Positions 1 to 8,477 are shown, counted from the first letter of the stretch. The stretch is 50,659 nucleotides of DNA from JACVRM01 sp036824245 (GCA_036824245.1 DAITAO010000015.1:1-50659), one strand, 5' to 3'. Program-made: numbers and translations. The notes: a model not told the origin generated them from the letters alone.

Positions 1-2
1 GG

Positions 3-263
3 GTGCTGTTCGTGATCCTCTCGAACCGCGGCTACGCGATCATGGACCGGCTCGCGGAGCGGCACGGCCTCGATGGGCCGTGGCCATCGTTCGAGGTGGA
101 CATCGCTGGGCTCGCGCGTGCATTCGGGTGCGCGGCAGAGAGCATCTCGGGACTTGACGAGCTGCTCGGGACACTCGATGACGTCGTGCCCGACCTCCCC
201 TCCCGCGGCGAGCCTTTACTGCTGGACGTAGCGATCGCTCCGACCGCGACGTTCGCACCATAA
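3..263 (+). CDS. C-terminal end of a thiamine-diphosphate-dependent enzyme (partial)
   Basis: The reading frame is open at the left edge, so only about the last 86 codons are present and the true start lies outside the window. The segment LSNRGYAIMDRLAERHG is the Asn-x-x-Tyr stretch found near the C-terminus of the pyrophosphate-binding domain of the acetolactate synthase / benzoylformate decarboxylase family. It is followed by the usual closing helix and a LLLDVAIAP strand. Enzymes of this family perform decarboxylation or carboligation on 2-oxo acids in the cytoplasm. The substrate cannot be told from this piece. It runs convergently into the ABC-importer operon, with 45 bases between the stop codons. 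Confidence 0.8.
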   Translation: MLFVILSNRGYAIMDRLAERHGLDGPWPSFEVDIAGLARAFGCAAESISGLDELLGTLDDVVPDLPSRGEPLLLDVAIAPTATFAP

Positions 264-264
264 G

Positions 265-301
265 GAGGGCGGCAAGAGCCCAGCCAAACGGCCGGGCCCT
301 C
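265..301. terminator. Possible bidirectional terminator hairpin
   Basis: GAGGGC (265-270) can pair with GCCCTC (296-301) in the short gap between two convergent genes. The stem is only 6 bp, the loop is 25 bases and there is no T-run, so this is a weak candidate. Confidence 0.3.
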
Positions 302-308
302 ATCGCTC

Positions 309-1550
309 CTAGGTGACCTTGAAGGTTCTCCGCAGCGACGCGCGACCGCTCGAGCTATAGCGATAGGTGCCCTTGCGTAGCGTGAGCGTCCAGGTGCTCC
401 GGCCCGTTCCGCGCGGGCTCGTGGTCTTACTCACGCCAGGGCCGACCAGTCGGAAGTTCTCCGTCTTCGACCTGTCACTCACTACAACCGTGTATCTCCC
501 GGCATTCAGCGTCGTGACCCGCTTGCCGTCGAGCCTGAGCAGGATGGAACGGGCGCCTACGCTCCCCTGTAGCGTCAGCCCGCTGGCGACGCTACTGGGT
601 GCAAGCTGGGCGAGGTTCGGGAGGGTGGAGATGACCTCGAACTCCTTCGTGTACTTCGCCAACGTCAGAAGCTGCCCGCGGTCGACGAGAGGGCTCCAGA
701 TCGGCAGGCGGACGTTCTGCGTCCCCGACGGCAACAGCGCGCGGATCTCGCTCGGATGGCTCTGCGCGTAAGCAAGCGACTGGTTGATGGCAGTGCGGAA
801 CTTCCGCGCCAGAGCCGGGTTTTTAGTCACCCAGTCGTTGAGCGCCACGTAGCAGCCGATCGGCCAGAATCGTCCGAGCACGGGCCCGGGCGCCATGACG
901 ATGCGGGCTCCGTCGAGGTTGAGCGCCTGCGAGACGAAGGGCTCGGGCGCCCAGATCGCGTCGACCTGACCGTTTCTGAGTGCCGTTCGCATGGTCGGGA
1001 ACGGCATCGCCAGCAACCTGATCGAGCTGGGGTTCACGCCCCGCTTCTTGAGCGCCGCCCTGATCATCACCTCCCCGACGCCCTTCAGCGCGTTGACCGC
1101 GATCGTCTTGCCGGCGAGGTCCGCGGGCGTGCGGATCGAGCTGTCGCCTTTCACCATGATGTTTTGCCAGTTGTCCTCGACGGACGTCCCCTCGACGTCG
1201 CTCGCCGCGACGATCGTGGCGGGAATCCCCTGAGTGCGCGCAATCATCGCGGGCACGTAGCCCACGTAGCCGATCTCGCCGGAGCGGTTCGAGAGCGCGA
1301 GGACGATGTCGTTGCCGCTCTGTAAGACGACCTTCTTGATCTCGATGCCTTGCCGCTGGAAGAAGCCCTGCTTGATGCCGAGATCGAGCGGCAAGCCGTT
1401 CGCGATCGGCAACGTGTTCAAGGTGATGGTGACGGTCTGCTGCGGCGCACTGGCCGCGCTTCCGCCGAGGAGGGCCAGCGCCGCGACGGCGCCGGCTACG
1501 GTCGCGAGCCCCAAGAAGCTCCCGCGCCTGTGACGTGTTCGCCTACCCAT
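309..1550 (-). CDS. ABC importer substrate-binding protein, SsuA/NMT1-like, with a C-terminal beta-sandwich domain
   Basis: The 413-residue protein opens with an Arg-rich n-region and a hydrophobic stretch ending ASA, a Sec signal peptide of about 35 residues. Residues about 38-300 match the NMT1/SsuA/TauA-type periplasmic-binding fold (LPIANGLPLDLGIKQGFF, then GEIGYVGYVPAMIA and the AIWAPEPF stretch). This class binds small nitrogen- or sulfur-containing compounds. The last 90 or so residues are extra: NFRLVGPGV and GTYRYSSSGR resemble the cupredoxin-like domains common in Thermoleophilia, but the usual Cys and His copper ligands are missing. The ATG at 1550 follows a GGAGAG Shine-Dalgarno. 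Its neighbours are the ATPase and two permeases of the same importer. The substrate is unknown. Confidence 0.85.
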   Translation of the reverse strand: MGRRTRHRRGSFLGLATVAGAVAALALLGGSAASAPQQTVTITLNTLPIANGLPLDLGIKQGFFQRQGIEIKKVVLQSGNDIVLALSNRSGEIGYVGYVPAMIARTQGIPATIVAASDVEGTSVEDNWQNIMVKGDSSIRTPADLAGKTIAVNALKGVGEVMIRAALKKRGVNPSSIRLLAMPFPTMRTALRNGQVDAIWAPEPFVSQALNLDGARIVMAPGPVLGRFWPIGCYVALNDWVTKNPALARKFRTAINQSLAYAQSHPSEIRALLPSGTQNVRLPIWSPLVDRGQLLTLAKYTKEFEVISTLPNLAQLAPSSVASGLTLQGSVGARSILLRLDGKRVTTLNAGRYTVVVSDRSKTENFRLVGPGVSKTTSPRGTGRSTWTLTLRKGTYRYSSSGRASLRRTFKVT

Positions 1551-1635
1551 GGATGCTCTCCCTTGTCCGCCGCCCGCCAGGGTTTTCGGCGCGATTATTC
1601 ACCAATCGCGTCCGGATGGCTAGACGCTTGTTCCG

Positions 1636-2448
1636 CTATGCGGAACGATCCTCGGCCAACGCCGCCTCGGACTCCGTCGGCCCGACCGCCTGCTCACGCT
1701 TGATGAGCCGATACACGTGCGCGCGCAGGTGGGCGAACTCGGGCAGCTCCTTGGTCGCGATCTGGTCACGTGAAGAGGGAAGGTCGACCGGGATGATTTC
1801 CTTCACCTCGGTCGGGGCGTGCGTGAGGACGATGACACGATCCGAGAGGTAGATGGACTCGTCGATGTCGTGCGTGACGAACAGGATCGTGATACCAAAC
1901 TCGTGGCGCACCTGCAGGACCAGGTCCTCCAGATCTCCGCGCGTCTGCGCGTCCACGGAGGCGAACGGCTCGTCCATCAGCAGTACGGACGGCTGGTAGG
2001 CCAGGGCTCGCGCGATCGCGACGCGTTGCTGCATCCCGCCCGATAGCTGCCAGGGGTAGTGATCGATGAACCCCGTCAGGCCGACGGCGGCAAGTGCTTC
2101 CTCGACGAGCCCGTTGCGGGCACGCCGGCTCAGCTTCTTGTGGCGCAAGGGGAGCACCACGTTGTTGCGCACCGACAGCCAGGGCATCAGCGAGCGGCTG
2201 TACTCCTGGAAGACGAGCGCCATCGCCTCCGGCGGCGACGTGACCCGCTTCCCGCGCAGGACGACCTCGCCGCGGCTCGGGCGCAGGAGCCCGCCCACGC
2301 ACTTCAGGAGCGTGGTCTTGCCGCAGCCCGACGGGCCGACCACGCATACGAACTCGCGATCCTCGACGCTGAACGAGACATTTCGGATCGCATGGGTCGC
2401 CTTCGCGCCCATTCCATAGGTCTTTCCGAGACCCTTGATTTCCAGCAT
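1636..2448 (-). CDS. ABC importer ATP-binding protein, SsuB/TauB-like
   Basis: A 270-residue nucleotide-binding subunit that energises the importer encoded beside it. Walker A is GPSGCGKTT (about residues 38-46); the Q-loop FQEYSRSLMPW, signature LSGGMQQR, Walker B VLLMDEPF and switch histidine in VTHDIDES are all present, so it should be active. A longer frame reaches 2505 but overlaps the upstream permease. The ATG at 2448 (MLEIKGLGKTY) is preferred because it matches the family N-terminus, clears the permease stop at 2459-2461 and has an AGGCGGA ribosome-binding site. SsuB/TauB-type ATPases serve sulfonate, nitrate, pyrimidine or thiamine-precursor importers; sequence alone does not choose between them. 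Confidence 0.92.
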   Translation of the reverse strand: MLEIKGLGKTYGMGAKATHAIRNVSFSVEDREFVCVVGPSGCGKTTLLKCVGGLLRPSRGEVVLRGKRVTSPPEAMALVFQEYSRSLMPWLSVRNNVVLPLRHKKLSRRARNGLVEEALAAVGLTGFIDHYPWQLSGGMQQRVAIARALAYQPSVLLMDEPFASVDAQTRGDLEDLVLQVRHEFGITILFVTHDIDESIYLSDRVIVLTHAPTEVKEIIPVDLPSSRDQIATKELPEFAHLRAHVYRLIKREQAVGPTESEAALAEDRSA

Positions 2449-2458
2449 GCTCGTCCGC

Positions 2459-3244
2459 CTATTGCGCGGTCGCCGCGCGCCAGCCGCGGTGCCAGGCAAG
2501 GACACGTCGCTCAGCGAGCAGGAACAGGAGGTTGAGCACGTAGCCGAGCACGCCGATTAGCACTATCGCAGCCCACATCGGCGCCAGCTCGAACGTGTTC
2601 TTCGAGATGAGCAGGACGTAGCCGACGCCGTTCGTGCTCGAGAAGTACTCGGTGAGCACCATGATGATCACGGCCAGCGAGAGGCTCGTGCGCATCCCGG
2701 CCGCGATCTGCGGGAGCGCGGCCGGCAACACGAGCCGCCAGATCCGCTCGAGCCGGCCCACCCCGTACGACCGCGCCGTGTCCACAAGCGTCGGGTCGAT
2801 ACCCCGGACGCCGTCGATCGTGTTCAGGAGAATCGGAAACAGGCAGAAGAAGGCGATGAAGGAGACCTTCTGCTTGTTCTCGATCGAATGCAGCAGAACG
2901 ATCGAGATGGGCAGCAGCGCCGGGGGTGGTATCGCGCGCCACCATTCGATGTGTGGCATGGCCACAACTCGCGCCCACCGCGACAGCCCGATGGGAATCC
3001 CGAGCGCGATCCCGGTGACAGCCGCGATGGCGAAACCGAGCGCGATGCGCTCAAGGCTGGGCACGACGTGCGTGCCGAACTCGGCGAAGAGCCAGAGCTC
3101 GCGGAACTCGACGAGGATGGTCGAGAGCCGCGGGAACAGCGGATCGTTTGCTCTCACCGTCCAGAGCTGCCACGCGGCGAGGATGCCCACCGGAACGGCG
3201 ATCTCCGCCGCGATCTTGAGCGCGTTGTAGGCGCGCGAGCTCAT
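2459..3244 (-). CDS. ABC importer permease, SsuC/TauC-like (second permease)
   Basis: A 261-residue inner-membrane protein with about six hydrophobic segments and the BPD_transp_1 coupling loop (DTARSYGVGRLERIWRLVLP, the EAA motif). It ends 10 bases before the ATPase start and its start overlaps the end of the first permease by 4 bases, so the operon is translationally coupled. Together with the other permease it probably forms a heterodimeric channel, since both have intact EAA loops but differ clearly in sequence. Confidence 0.9.
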   Translation of the reverse strand: MSSRAYNALKIAAEIAVPVGILAAWQLWTVRANDPLFPRLSTILVEFRELWLFAEFGTHVVPSLERIALGFAIAAVTGIALGIPIGLSRWARVVAMPHIEWWRAIPPPALLPISIVLLHSIENKQKVSFIAFFCLFPILLNTIDGVRGIDPTLVDTARSYGVGRLERIWRLVLPAALPQIAAGMRTSLSLAVIIMVLTEYFSSTNGVGYVLLISKNTFELAPMWAAIVLIGVLGYVLNLLFLLAERRVLAWHRGWRAATAQ

Positions 3245-4086
3245 GCGCGCCCTGCCCGCTGCGAAGGATGCCAGCGCAGCGCCCGCCGCTCGAGGGCCGA
3301 GGACGCGAAATGAATTGCGAGCCCGAGGAAGCCGGTCGCGAGCGCGAGCGCGTAGACCTGCTCGTGTAGGCCGAAGGACTCGGCGAAGTTCATCTTCTGG
3401 CCGAGACCGGGCGTACCCATGAAGAGCTCCGCAGTGAACGCCAGGATGAGCGAGATCGCGGAGGAGATCCGCAACCCGGTCACGATGTAGGGAACCGAGC
3501 TCGGCAGCGTGATGCGGTAGAGCCGCTCGAACCGGCCGACCCCGAACGAGCGCGCCGTGTCCATCGCCACCGGGTCGACGTCACGCACGCCGTACATCGT
3601 CTGCACCAGGAGCGGCCAGAAAGCCCCGAACGTGGCCAGGAAGACCTCGCTCTTGAGCGACGTGCCGAGCGTGAGGAAGAGCAGCGGAATGAGTGCCGCC
3701 GAGGGGATCGGTCGCATGAACTCGATCGGCACCCGGAATGCGCGGGCGGCGAAGTCGCTCGTCCCGAGCACGATGCCGATCGGGACGGCCAGGGCGGTCG
3801 CAATGCCGAGCCCGAGCGCCCAGCCGCGTACGGTCTGCCCGAAGGCGGTCCAGAAGTCGCGCGTGCCCATCATCGACCGGAGCTCGCCGAACGTCGTGGA
3901 CATGGCCGGCAGGTCCTGCTCCGAGATGACGCCGGTCCTGGAGACGAGCTCCCAGAGGCCGAGGAACGCGGCCACCGAGGCGAGGGTCACCAGTACCTCG
4001 GCCAGCCGCCTCGTACCCGGCGCGAAGCCTGGACGGGCTTCCCCGACGCCCGTCACCGGGGTCGCGACCTGCCCGGAAGCGGACAT
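3241..4086 (-). CDS. ABC importer permease, SsuC/TauC-like (first permease)
   Basis: First gene of the importer operon. The coupling loop DTARSFGVGRFERLYRITLP and about six membrane segments place it in the BPD_transp_1 family. Two ATGs are possible: 4104 gives MLYTSN before MSASG, while 4086 starts at MSASGQVATPV. Neither has a clear Shine-Dalgarno. ATG 4086 is chosen because the TGTATACA palindrome at 4093-4100 would otherwise lie inside the coding region. If that palindrome also provides a -10 element, translation may start on a very short leader. The operon order is permease, permease, ATPase, binding protein. Confidence 0.85.
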   Translation of the reverse strand: MSASGQVATPVTGVGEARPGFAPGTRRLAEVLVTLASVAAFLGLWELVSRTGVISEQDLPAMSTTFGELRSMMGTRDFWTAFGQTVRGWALGLGIATALAVPIGIVLGTSDFAARAFRVPIEFMRPIPSAALIPLLFLTLGTSLKSEVFLATFGAFWPLLVQTMYGVRDVDPVAMDTARSFGVGRFERLYRITLPSSVPYIVTGLRISSAISLILAFTAELFMGTPGLGQKMNFAESFGLHEQVYALALATGFLGLAIHFASSALERRALRWHPSQRAGRA

Positions 4087-4089
4087 GTT

Positions 4090-4123
4090 TGATGTATACA
4101 ACATCGGTTTCGACCGGTCGGAA
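4090..4123. promoter_or_regulatory. Two palindromes upstream of the importer operon (operator candidates)
   Basis: TGTATACA at 4093-4100 sits inside the arms ATGTATACAA. It resembles the TTGTATACAA operators bound by GntR-family (FCD subgroup) repressors. A second palindrome, GACCGGTC at 4112-4119, lies within TTTCGACCGGTCGGAA, whose flanks are also mostly symmetric. Both are within 40 bases of the importer start, in the gap between two divergent genes. The regulator is not encoded in this window. Confidence 0.5.
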
Positions 4124-4185
4124 TCGCGTCCCAGTGATTAGAACAGCCACCCTGATTCGGCCGCGATCGCTCCGCGGTGACGTAG

Positions 4186-6270
4186 ATGGTCGCCGCTAGC
4201 CCGCTGGCGACGTCGACGTCAGAGCGCTACGTCCCGTTCGGCGTGCACCTGGTCGGCAGCGTGCCGCTGGCCAACGCGGACGCAGTCTTTCGCACGCTGG
4301 GCGACGGACTGGGAGACCGCGTGCGCCGCCTGCCCGACGGCGAGACGGGCCCGCGGGCCGACTGGATCGTCTGGCAGTACCCGGTGCTGAGCTCGCGCGC
4401 GCAGTTCGAGGTCGCCCCGCCGACACCCCAGTTCTACCGAGCTCTGCCCCAGCTCCGCCTGCGGCCGGGAGAGGGAGACGACCTGCACTTCGAGTCGCTC
4501 GGGTACGCGGACGCGGCAGTCAGTTCCTACAGGTCGTTAGGCGTGCTCAAGCGCGACGGGGTCGTGCCGCGCGGTTGTCGCTTCCAGGTCAGCCTGCCGA
4601 CACCGCTGGCTCCGATCAGCGCCTTCGTCGCTCTCGAGCACCAGGCCGTTGTGGAACGCGCGTACGAGGCGGGAATGGCTTTGGAGCTGGAGCGGATCCT
4701 CGACTCCATCCCGCACGACCAGCTCGCGTTGCAGTGGGACACGAACTTCGAGTTCGGGATGCTCGAAGGCGATCTGCCCGTGTGGTTCCCGGACGTGAAG
4801 GGCGGGATCCTGGAGCGGCTCATCCGGATCAGCCGCCTGGTGCCGCCCGAGGTCGAGCTCGGCTTCCACTTCTGCCACGGCCACGACGAGCAGGTGCAGC
4901 GGCGCGGCCACAGGGACCTCAGCCGCATGGTCGAGATCGCCAACGCGCTGGCCGCGAGTATCGACCGGCCGCTGAACTGGATTCACGTGCCGCTTCCCCG
5001 TGAGGGCGCGACCGCAGCGTTCCTCGAGCCGCTGGCCGACCTGCGCCTGCACGCCGTCACGGAGCTCTACCTGGGTGCTCTGCAGCCCGGCGAGCCCGAT
5101 GAGGAAGCGGGCACGAGGATCGAGGCGGCGCACGAGTTCGCCGGCGAGTTCGGCCTGGCGACGCCGTGCGGCTGGGGGCGGCTGCCTCCCGGCCGCCTGG
5201 CCGAGCTGCTGGCCGCGCACGCGACATTCAGCCGTCCCGTCGCCGACCCGTACGGAGCGCGCGACTTCGTCTTCGGCTGGGGCGACGGCTTCGAGCGAAT
5301 TCCCGAGGAGGAGTGGGTGGAGGCACCTGTCGATGCGTTCGGTCTCCACTACGACACCGTCGAGAACCACGGTTGGTACCGCAACCTCGACCCGACCGTC
5401 GAGCAGCTGGCCCACGACCTGCGCCAGGGCGACATCCTGATCGACTACTCGGGCGGAACCGGCATCCTGCTCGACCGGCTGCTGCTGCGCATCTTCGACC
5501 GCCAGGTCGGAATGGTGATCGTCGACAGCTCGCCGAAGTTCCTGCGAGTCGCGCTCGATCGGTTCCGGCGCGACGAGCGAGTTGCGTTCCGCAGGCTGCG
5601 CTACCTGAAGGAGGAGAAGCGCCTCCAGTACGTCGACGAGGTGCTCGGACCGGCGTTCGAGCAGAGGCCCGCGGACCTGATCGTCTCGACGAACGCCATC
5701 CATCTGTACGACGACCTCGAGAACACGCTGCGCGCGTGGGGACGTGTCCTCAAGCCGGGCGGGCTCGTGCGGATCAACTCCGGCAACCTCCGCAACCCGC
5801 GGGCGGGCGAGAGCGAGTGGATCATCGACGAGACCGTTTACGTCGTCCATGAGGTGGCCGCCGGGCTCGTCCGCACCGATCCACGCTACGAGCCCTACCG
5901 CGCGGTGCTCGAGGATTCCGAGCGGCTCCAGCCCTACCTGGACTACCGGGACCGAGTGTTCCTCGCTCCGCGGCCGCTCGAGTACTACCTCGACGCGCTG
6001 CGCGAGGCGGGATTCGCCGTGGAGGACGTGAGCGAGCGGACGATCGAGGCCGACGTCGAGGAGTGGTACGAGTTTCTGTCGGCGTACGCCGACGGCGTGC
6101 TCGGCTGGGTCGGCGGCTCGGCGAAGGTTGACGGCGCCGCTGCTTCCGAGCAGGCGACGGGCGACCGCCTCGATCTGCTGCGCAGCGCGCTGGACGTGAT
6201 TTTCGGCGGACGCCCGACGTTCAACTGCTGCTGGACGTACATCAAGGCGAAGGGGGTCGCCCTGGAATAG
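4186..6270 (+). CDS. MetE/UROD-like barrel fused to a class I SAM-dependent methyltransferase
   Basis: A 694-residue two-domain protein. Residues about 15-340 resemble the cobalamin-independent methionine synthase/uroporphyrinogen decarboxylase barrel. HFCHG (His228, Cys230) and TPCGWG (Cys about 329) correspond to MetE-type zinc ligands. Residues about 395-690 form a Rossmann methyltransferase: LIDYSGGTG at about 418-426 is motif I, VDSSPKFL the acidic-loop region and VLKPGGLVRI a post-motif. A zinc-activated thiol as methyl donor or acceptor beside a SAM-using domain suggests methyl transfer, but the substrate is not known. It diverges from the importer operon and is followed after 30 bases by ABC-2 permease genes. 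The ATG at 4186 has only a weak ribosome-binding site. Confidence 0.7.
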   Translation: MVAASPLATSTSERYVPFGVHLVGSVPLANADAVFRTLGDGLGDRVRRLPDGETGPRADWIVWQYPVLSSRAQFEVAPPTPQFYRALPQLRLRPGEGDDLHFESLGYADAAVSSYRSLGVLKRDGVVPRGCRFQVSLPTPLAPISAFVALEHQAVVERAYEAGMALELERILDSIPHDQLALQWDTNFEFGMLEGDLPVWFPDVKGGILERLIRISRLVPPEVELGFHFCHGHDEQVQRRGHRDLSRMVEIANALAASIDRPLNWIHVPLPREGATAAFLEPLADLRLHAVTELYLGALQPGEPDEEAGTRIEAAHEFAGEFGLATPCGWGRLPPGRLAELLAAHATFSRPVADPYGARDFVFGWGDGFERIPEEEWVEAPVDAFGLHYDTVENHGWYRNLDPTVEQLAHDLRQGDILIDYSGGTGILLDRLLLRIFDRQVGMVIVDSSPKFLRVALDRFRRDERVAFRRLRYLKEEKRLQYVDEVLGPAFEQRPADLIVSTNAIHLYDDLENTLRAWGRVLKPGGLVRINSGNLRNPRAGESEWIIDETVYVVHEVAAGLVRTDPRYEPYRAVLEDSERLQPYLDYRDRVFLAPRPLEYYLDALREAGFAVEDVSERTIEADVEEWYEFLSAYADGVLGWVGGSAKVDGAAASEQATGDRLDLLRSALDVIFGGRPTFNCCWTYIKAKGVALE

Positions 6271-6300
6271 GCGCCGTCGGGCATCGTTCAGTCCGAAGAG

Positions 6301-7073
6301 GTGCAGACGCTGCGGCTCATCTACAAGGGCTGGCTCTTCAGCCTGAAGAACCTGACGCTGTCGGGCTTCTTCATCCTCACGTCGATCGCCCAGCCGGTTA
6401 TCTTCGCGACGCTGGCGTTCTTCATGTTCAAGGCCGGCGCGCGCGAGGGGACGCTCCTGTACGTGGCTCTCGGCGCCGGGCTGATGGGCATCTGGTCGTC
6501 GACGCTCTTCGCCTCGGCGGCGTGATCCAGTGGCAGCGCTGGCAGGGCACGCTCGAGCTTGCCATCGCGTCTCCGCCGCCGTTCGTGCTCGTGCTCGTGC
6601 CGATGACACTCGCCAGCGCCTCGATCGGCGTCTACTCGCTCACCGCCACACTGCTCTGGGGCCGCCTGTTCTTCGGCGTGCCGCTCGAGCTGGACAATCC
6701 CTGGCTCTTCGCGGCCTCCATCCCCGCGACTGTGATCAGCCTGGGCCTGCTCGGGCTCGTGCTCGCTTCCACGTTCATCCTCTACCGGCACGCCAACGCG
6801 ATGGCCAACCTCCTCGAGTACCCGGTATGGCTCGTGACAGGCCTGCTCGTGCCGCTCTCGTTGCTGCCGGCGTGGGTCGAGCCGCTCTCGTGGGTGCTGG
6901 CGCCGAGCTGGGGGGTGAACGCGATCCGCGGATCGGCGCTCGGGACGGGCGAGCCCGGCGAGGCGGCGGCTATGTGCCTCGCGCTCGGCGTCGTCTACCT
7001 CGCCATCGGCGCGGTCTTCCTCCAGCTCTTCGAGCACCTCGCCCGGGCGCGGGCAGCGCTGTCCCTGACTTGA
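6301..7073 (+). pseudogene. ABC-2 type permease, interrupted by a single-base frameshift
   Basis: Two overlapping frames (6301-6525, 74 codons; 6522-7073, 183 codons) together make one ABC-2 permease of the usual length, about 257 residues. The break lies in the conserved stretch that joins SSTLFAS to IQWQRWQGTLE. In this family that stretch normally reads Ser-Gly-Gly-x-Ile-Gln. Adding one G to the TCGGCGGCGTG run near 6515-6522 restores SGGVIQWQRW exactly. The second half keeps its membrane segments (LVLVPMTLASASIG, ISLGLLGLVLASTF) and shows no other damage. Either the genome has a recent -1 mutation or the assembly dropped a G. Start is GTG at 6301 behind a GAAGAG. Export partners would be the next gene and a missing ATPase. 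Confidence 0.8.
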
Positions 7074-7855
7074 GCGCGCTGCGCGTCTTCTTCGTGGGCG
7101 GCTACATCGCCTACCGGGCGCTGTTCAACTGGATCAGGCCCTCCATCTACATCCCGACCATGCTCGGCAGCCCGCTCTTCCAGATTCTCTTCTTCGCGTA
7201 CATGGGGCGCTACACGCAGCTGCGCGACGACACGTTCTTCGTGGTCGGAAACGCCGTTCAGGTCTCGAGCATGGCGGCCACCTACGGGATGACGATGACG
7301 ATCGGCGGGGAGCGTCAGACCCAGACGCTGTCCGCCGTGCTCGCCACCCCCGCCAACCGGCTCGCCCTCTTCCTCGGGCGGGCGCTGCCCTTGCTGCTGC
7401 AGGGGTTGCTCGTCTCGGCGTTCGGGTTCGTGGTGGGCTGGGCGCTGCTCGATTTCGACCCGGGCGAGGCGAACCTGCCTGCGCTGGCCGCGGTGGTCGT
7501 CGCATCCGTGTTCGCCTGCACTTGCCTCGGACTGACCATCGGCGCGCTCGGCCTGCGCTTCCGCGATGTCTTCGTCCTCGCCAACCTCGTGTACTTCCTG
7601 CTGCTCCTGTTCTGCGGCGTGAATATCCCGGTCGAGGATCTGCCCGCCTGGATGGAGGCGATCTCGCACTCGTTGCCGCTCACGCACGGAATCGAGGCTG
7701 CCCGGGATGTGGCTGCCGGCGCTTCCCTGTCGGACGTCTCCGATTTACTCGGGGTGGAGCTAGCGATCGGCGCCGCGTACGCCGCACTTGCCTACGGCCT
7801 GGTGCGCTTCTTCGAGGCCGAGGGCCGCCGGCGGGCAACCCTCGAGACGATGTAG
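7070..7855 (+). CDS. ABC-2 type permease (second of a pair)
   Basis: A 261-residue membrane protein with about six hydrophobic segments, including IPTMLGSPLFQILFFAYMG and LVYFLLLLFCGVNIP, and the charged GGERQTQTLSAVLATP loop that faces the ATPase in ABC-2 exporters. The frame is open far upstream, but homology begins at MSALRVFFVGGYIAYRALF. This points to a TTG at 7070 that overlaps the preceding stop (TTGA). ABC-2 permeases act in pairs with one ATPase to export drugs, polysaccharides or other compounds. No ATPase gene is adjacent, which is unusual. A palindromic repeat follows 10 bases after the stop. Confidence 0.85.
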   Translation: MSALRVFFVGGYIAYRALFNWIRPSIYIPTMLGSPLFQILFFAYMGRYTQLRDDTFFVVGNAVQVSSMAATYGMTMTIGGERQTQTLSAVLATPANRLALFLGRALPLLLQGLLVSAFGFVVGWALLDFDPGEANLPALAAVVVASVFACTCLGLTIGALGLRFRDVFVLANLVYFLLLLFCGVNIPVEDLPAWMEAISHSLPLTHGIEAARDVAAGASLSDVSDLLGVELAIGAAYAALAYGLVRFFEAEGRRRATLETM

Positions 7856-7865
7856 GCGCACACAC

Positions 7866-7914
7866 CTGCAGGAACTGTCCCCGCAGAGGACTGTCCTGTC
7901 AGCTCACGCCCCTT
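7866..7914 (+). repeat. Dispersed GGGACTGTCCCC-type repeat (copy 1)
   Basis: CTGCAGGAACTGTCCCCGCA, then GAGGACTGTCCTGTCAGCTCACG. It is related to copies near 22,505-22,560, 29,850-29,900 and 30,258-30,308. The paired GGACTGTCC blocks are each self-complementary. It lies between convergent genes (stops at 7855 and 7938) and may act as a terminator for both. Confidence 0.6.
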
Positions 7915-7937
7915 AGAGCGCGTAACGAAATGACTAG

Positions 7938-8477
7938 CTAGGCCCACGGGAGGCGGTCCCAGCACGAGGGGCGCGCCAACTGTCCCAGCTCGAACCGCGC
8001 GTACGCCTGCTCCGGGTCTGACGTCTCCTCCTCCGCGCTCGCGGTGTAGCGCGCCGCGAGCTCCGACACCGGGTAGACCACCTGCATGTCCTCCGACCGC
8101 GCGCCGGCCATCAGGATCACGCACGGCCCGTCGCCGGCGCCCACGAAGATGTGCTCGGTCCAGGCGGGACTGTGGGAGAAGTCCCACGGCCGGAGCAGCC
8201 GCTCCTCACCCTCGACGAGCACCTTGCATTCCCCCGACAGCACGAGGAACGCCTCCTGCTCCGACTCGGAGTGGTAGAGGCCGCTCGGCTCGCCGGGCTC
8301 CAGGACGTGGAGTCTGATCGCAAACTGTGGGAACTCGAACTCCTGGCTCTCGAAGTCGCACAGCGAGCCGCGCTTGTCCAACGTCAACCACATCGCCTCC
8401 CGCACGTTCACGACGAACCAGCCGTCGCTCGCGGGTGCGAGGCCTGAGCCGAAGTCGTCGAGCCGCGCCTCGGGCAC
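7938..8477 (-). CDS. Cupin-domain protein
   Basis: A 179-residue cytoplasmic protein with one cupin barrel at about residues 50-125. The first cupin motif (YHSESEQEAFLVLSG) supplies His69 and Glu75, and the second (PWDFSHSPAWTEHIFVG) supplies His109, enough to bind one metal ion. The region before the barrel (WFVVNVREAMW) occurs in cupins annotated as putative sugar- or mannose-6-phosphate isomerase-like proteins. No reaction can be assigned. It reads in the same direction as the dehydrogenase-like gene 100 bases upstream. Confidence 0.8.
   Translation of the reverse strand: MPEARLDDFGSGLAPASDGWFVVNVREAMWLTLDKRGSLCDFESQEFEFPQFAIRLHVLEPGEPSGLYHSESEQEAFLVLSGECKVLVEGEERLLRPWDFSHSPAWTEHIFVGAGDGPCVILMAGARSEDMQVVYPVSELAARYTASAEEETSDPEQAYARFELGQLARPSCWDRLPWA

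Noticed and set aside
4537..6609. 690-residue minus-strand frame
   Set aside because: It is antisense to the MetE/methyltransferase fusion, with low-complexity Arg/Ala content and no fold; typical of GC-rich shadow frames.
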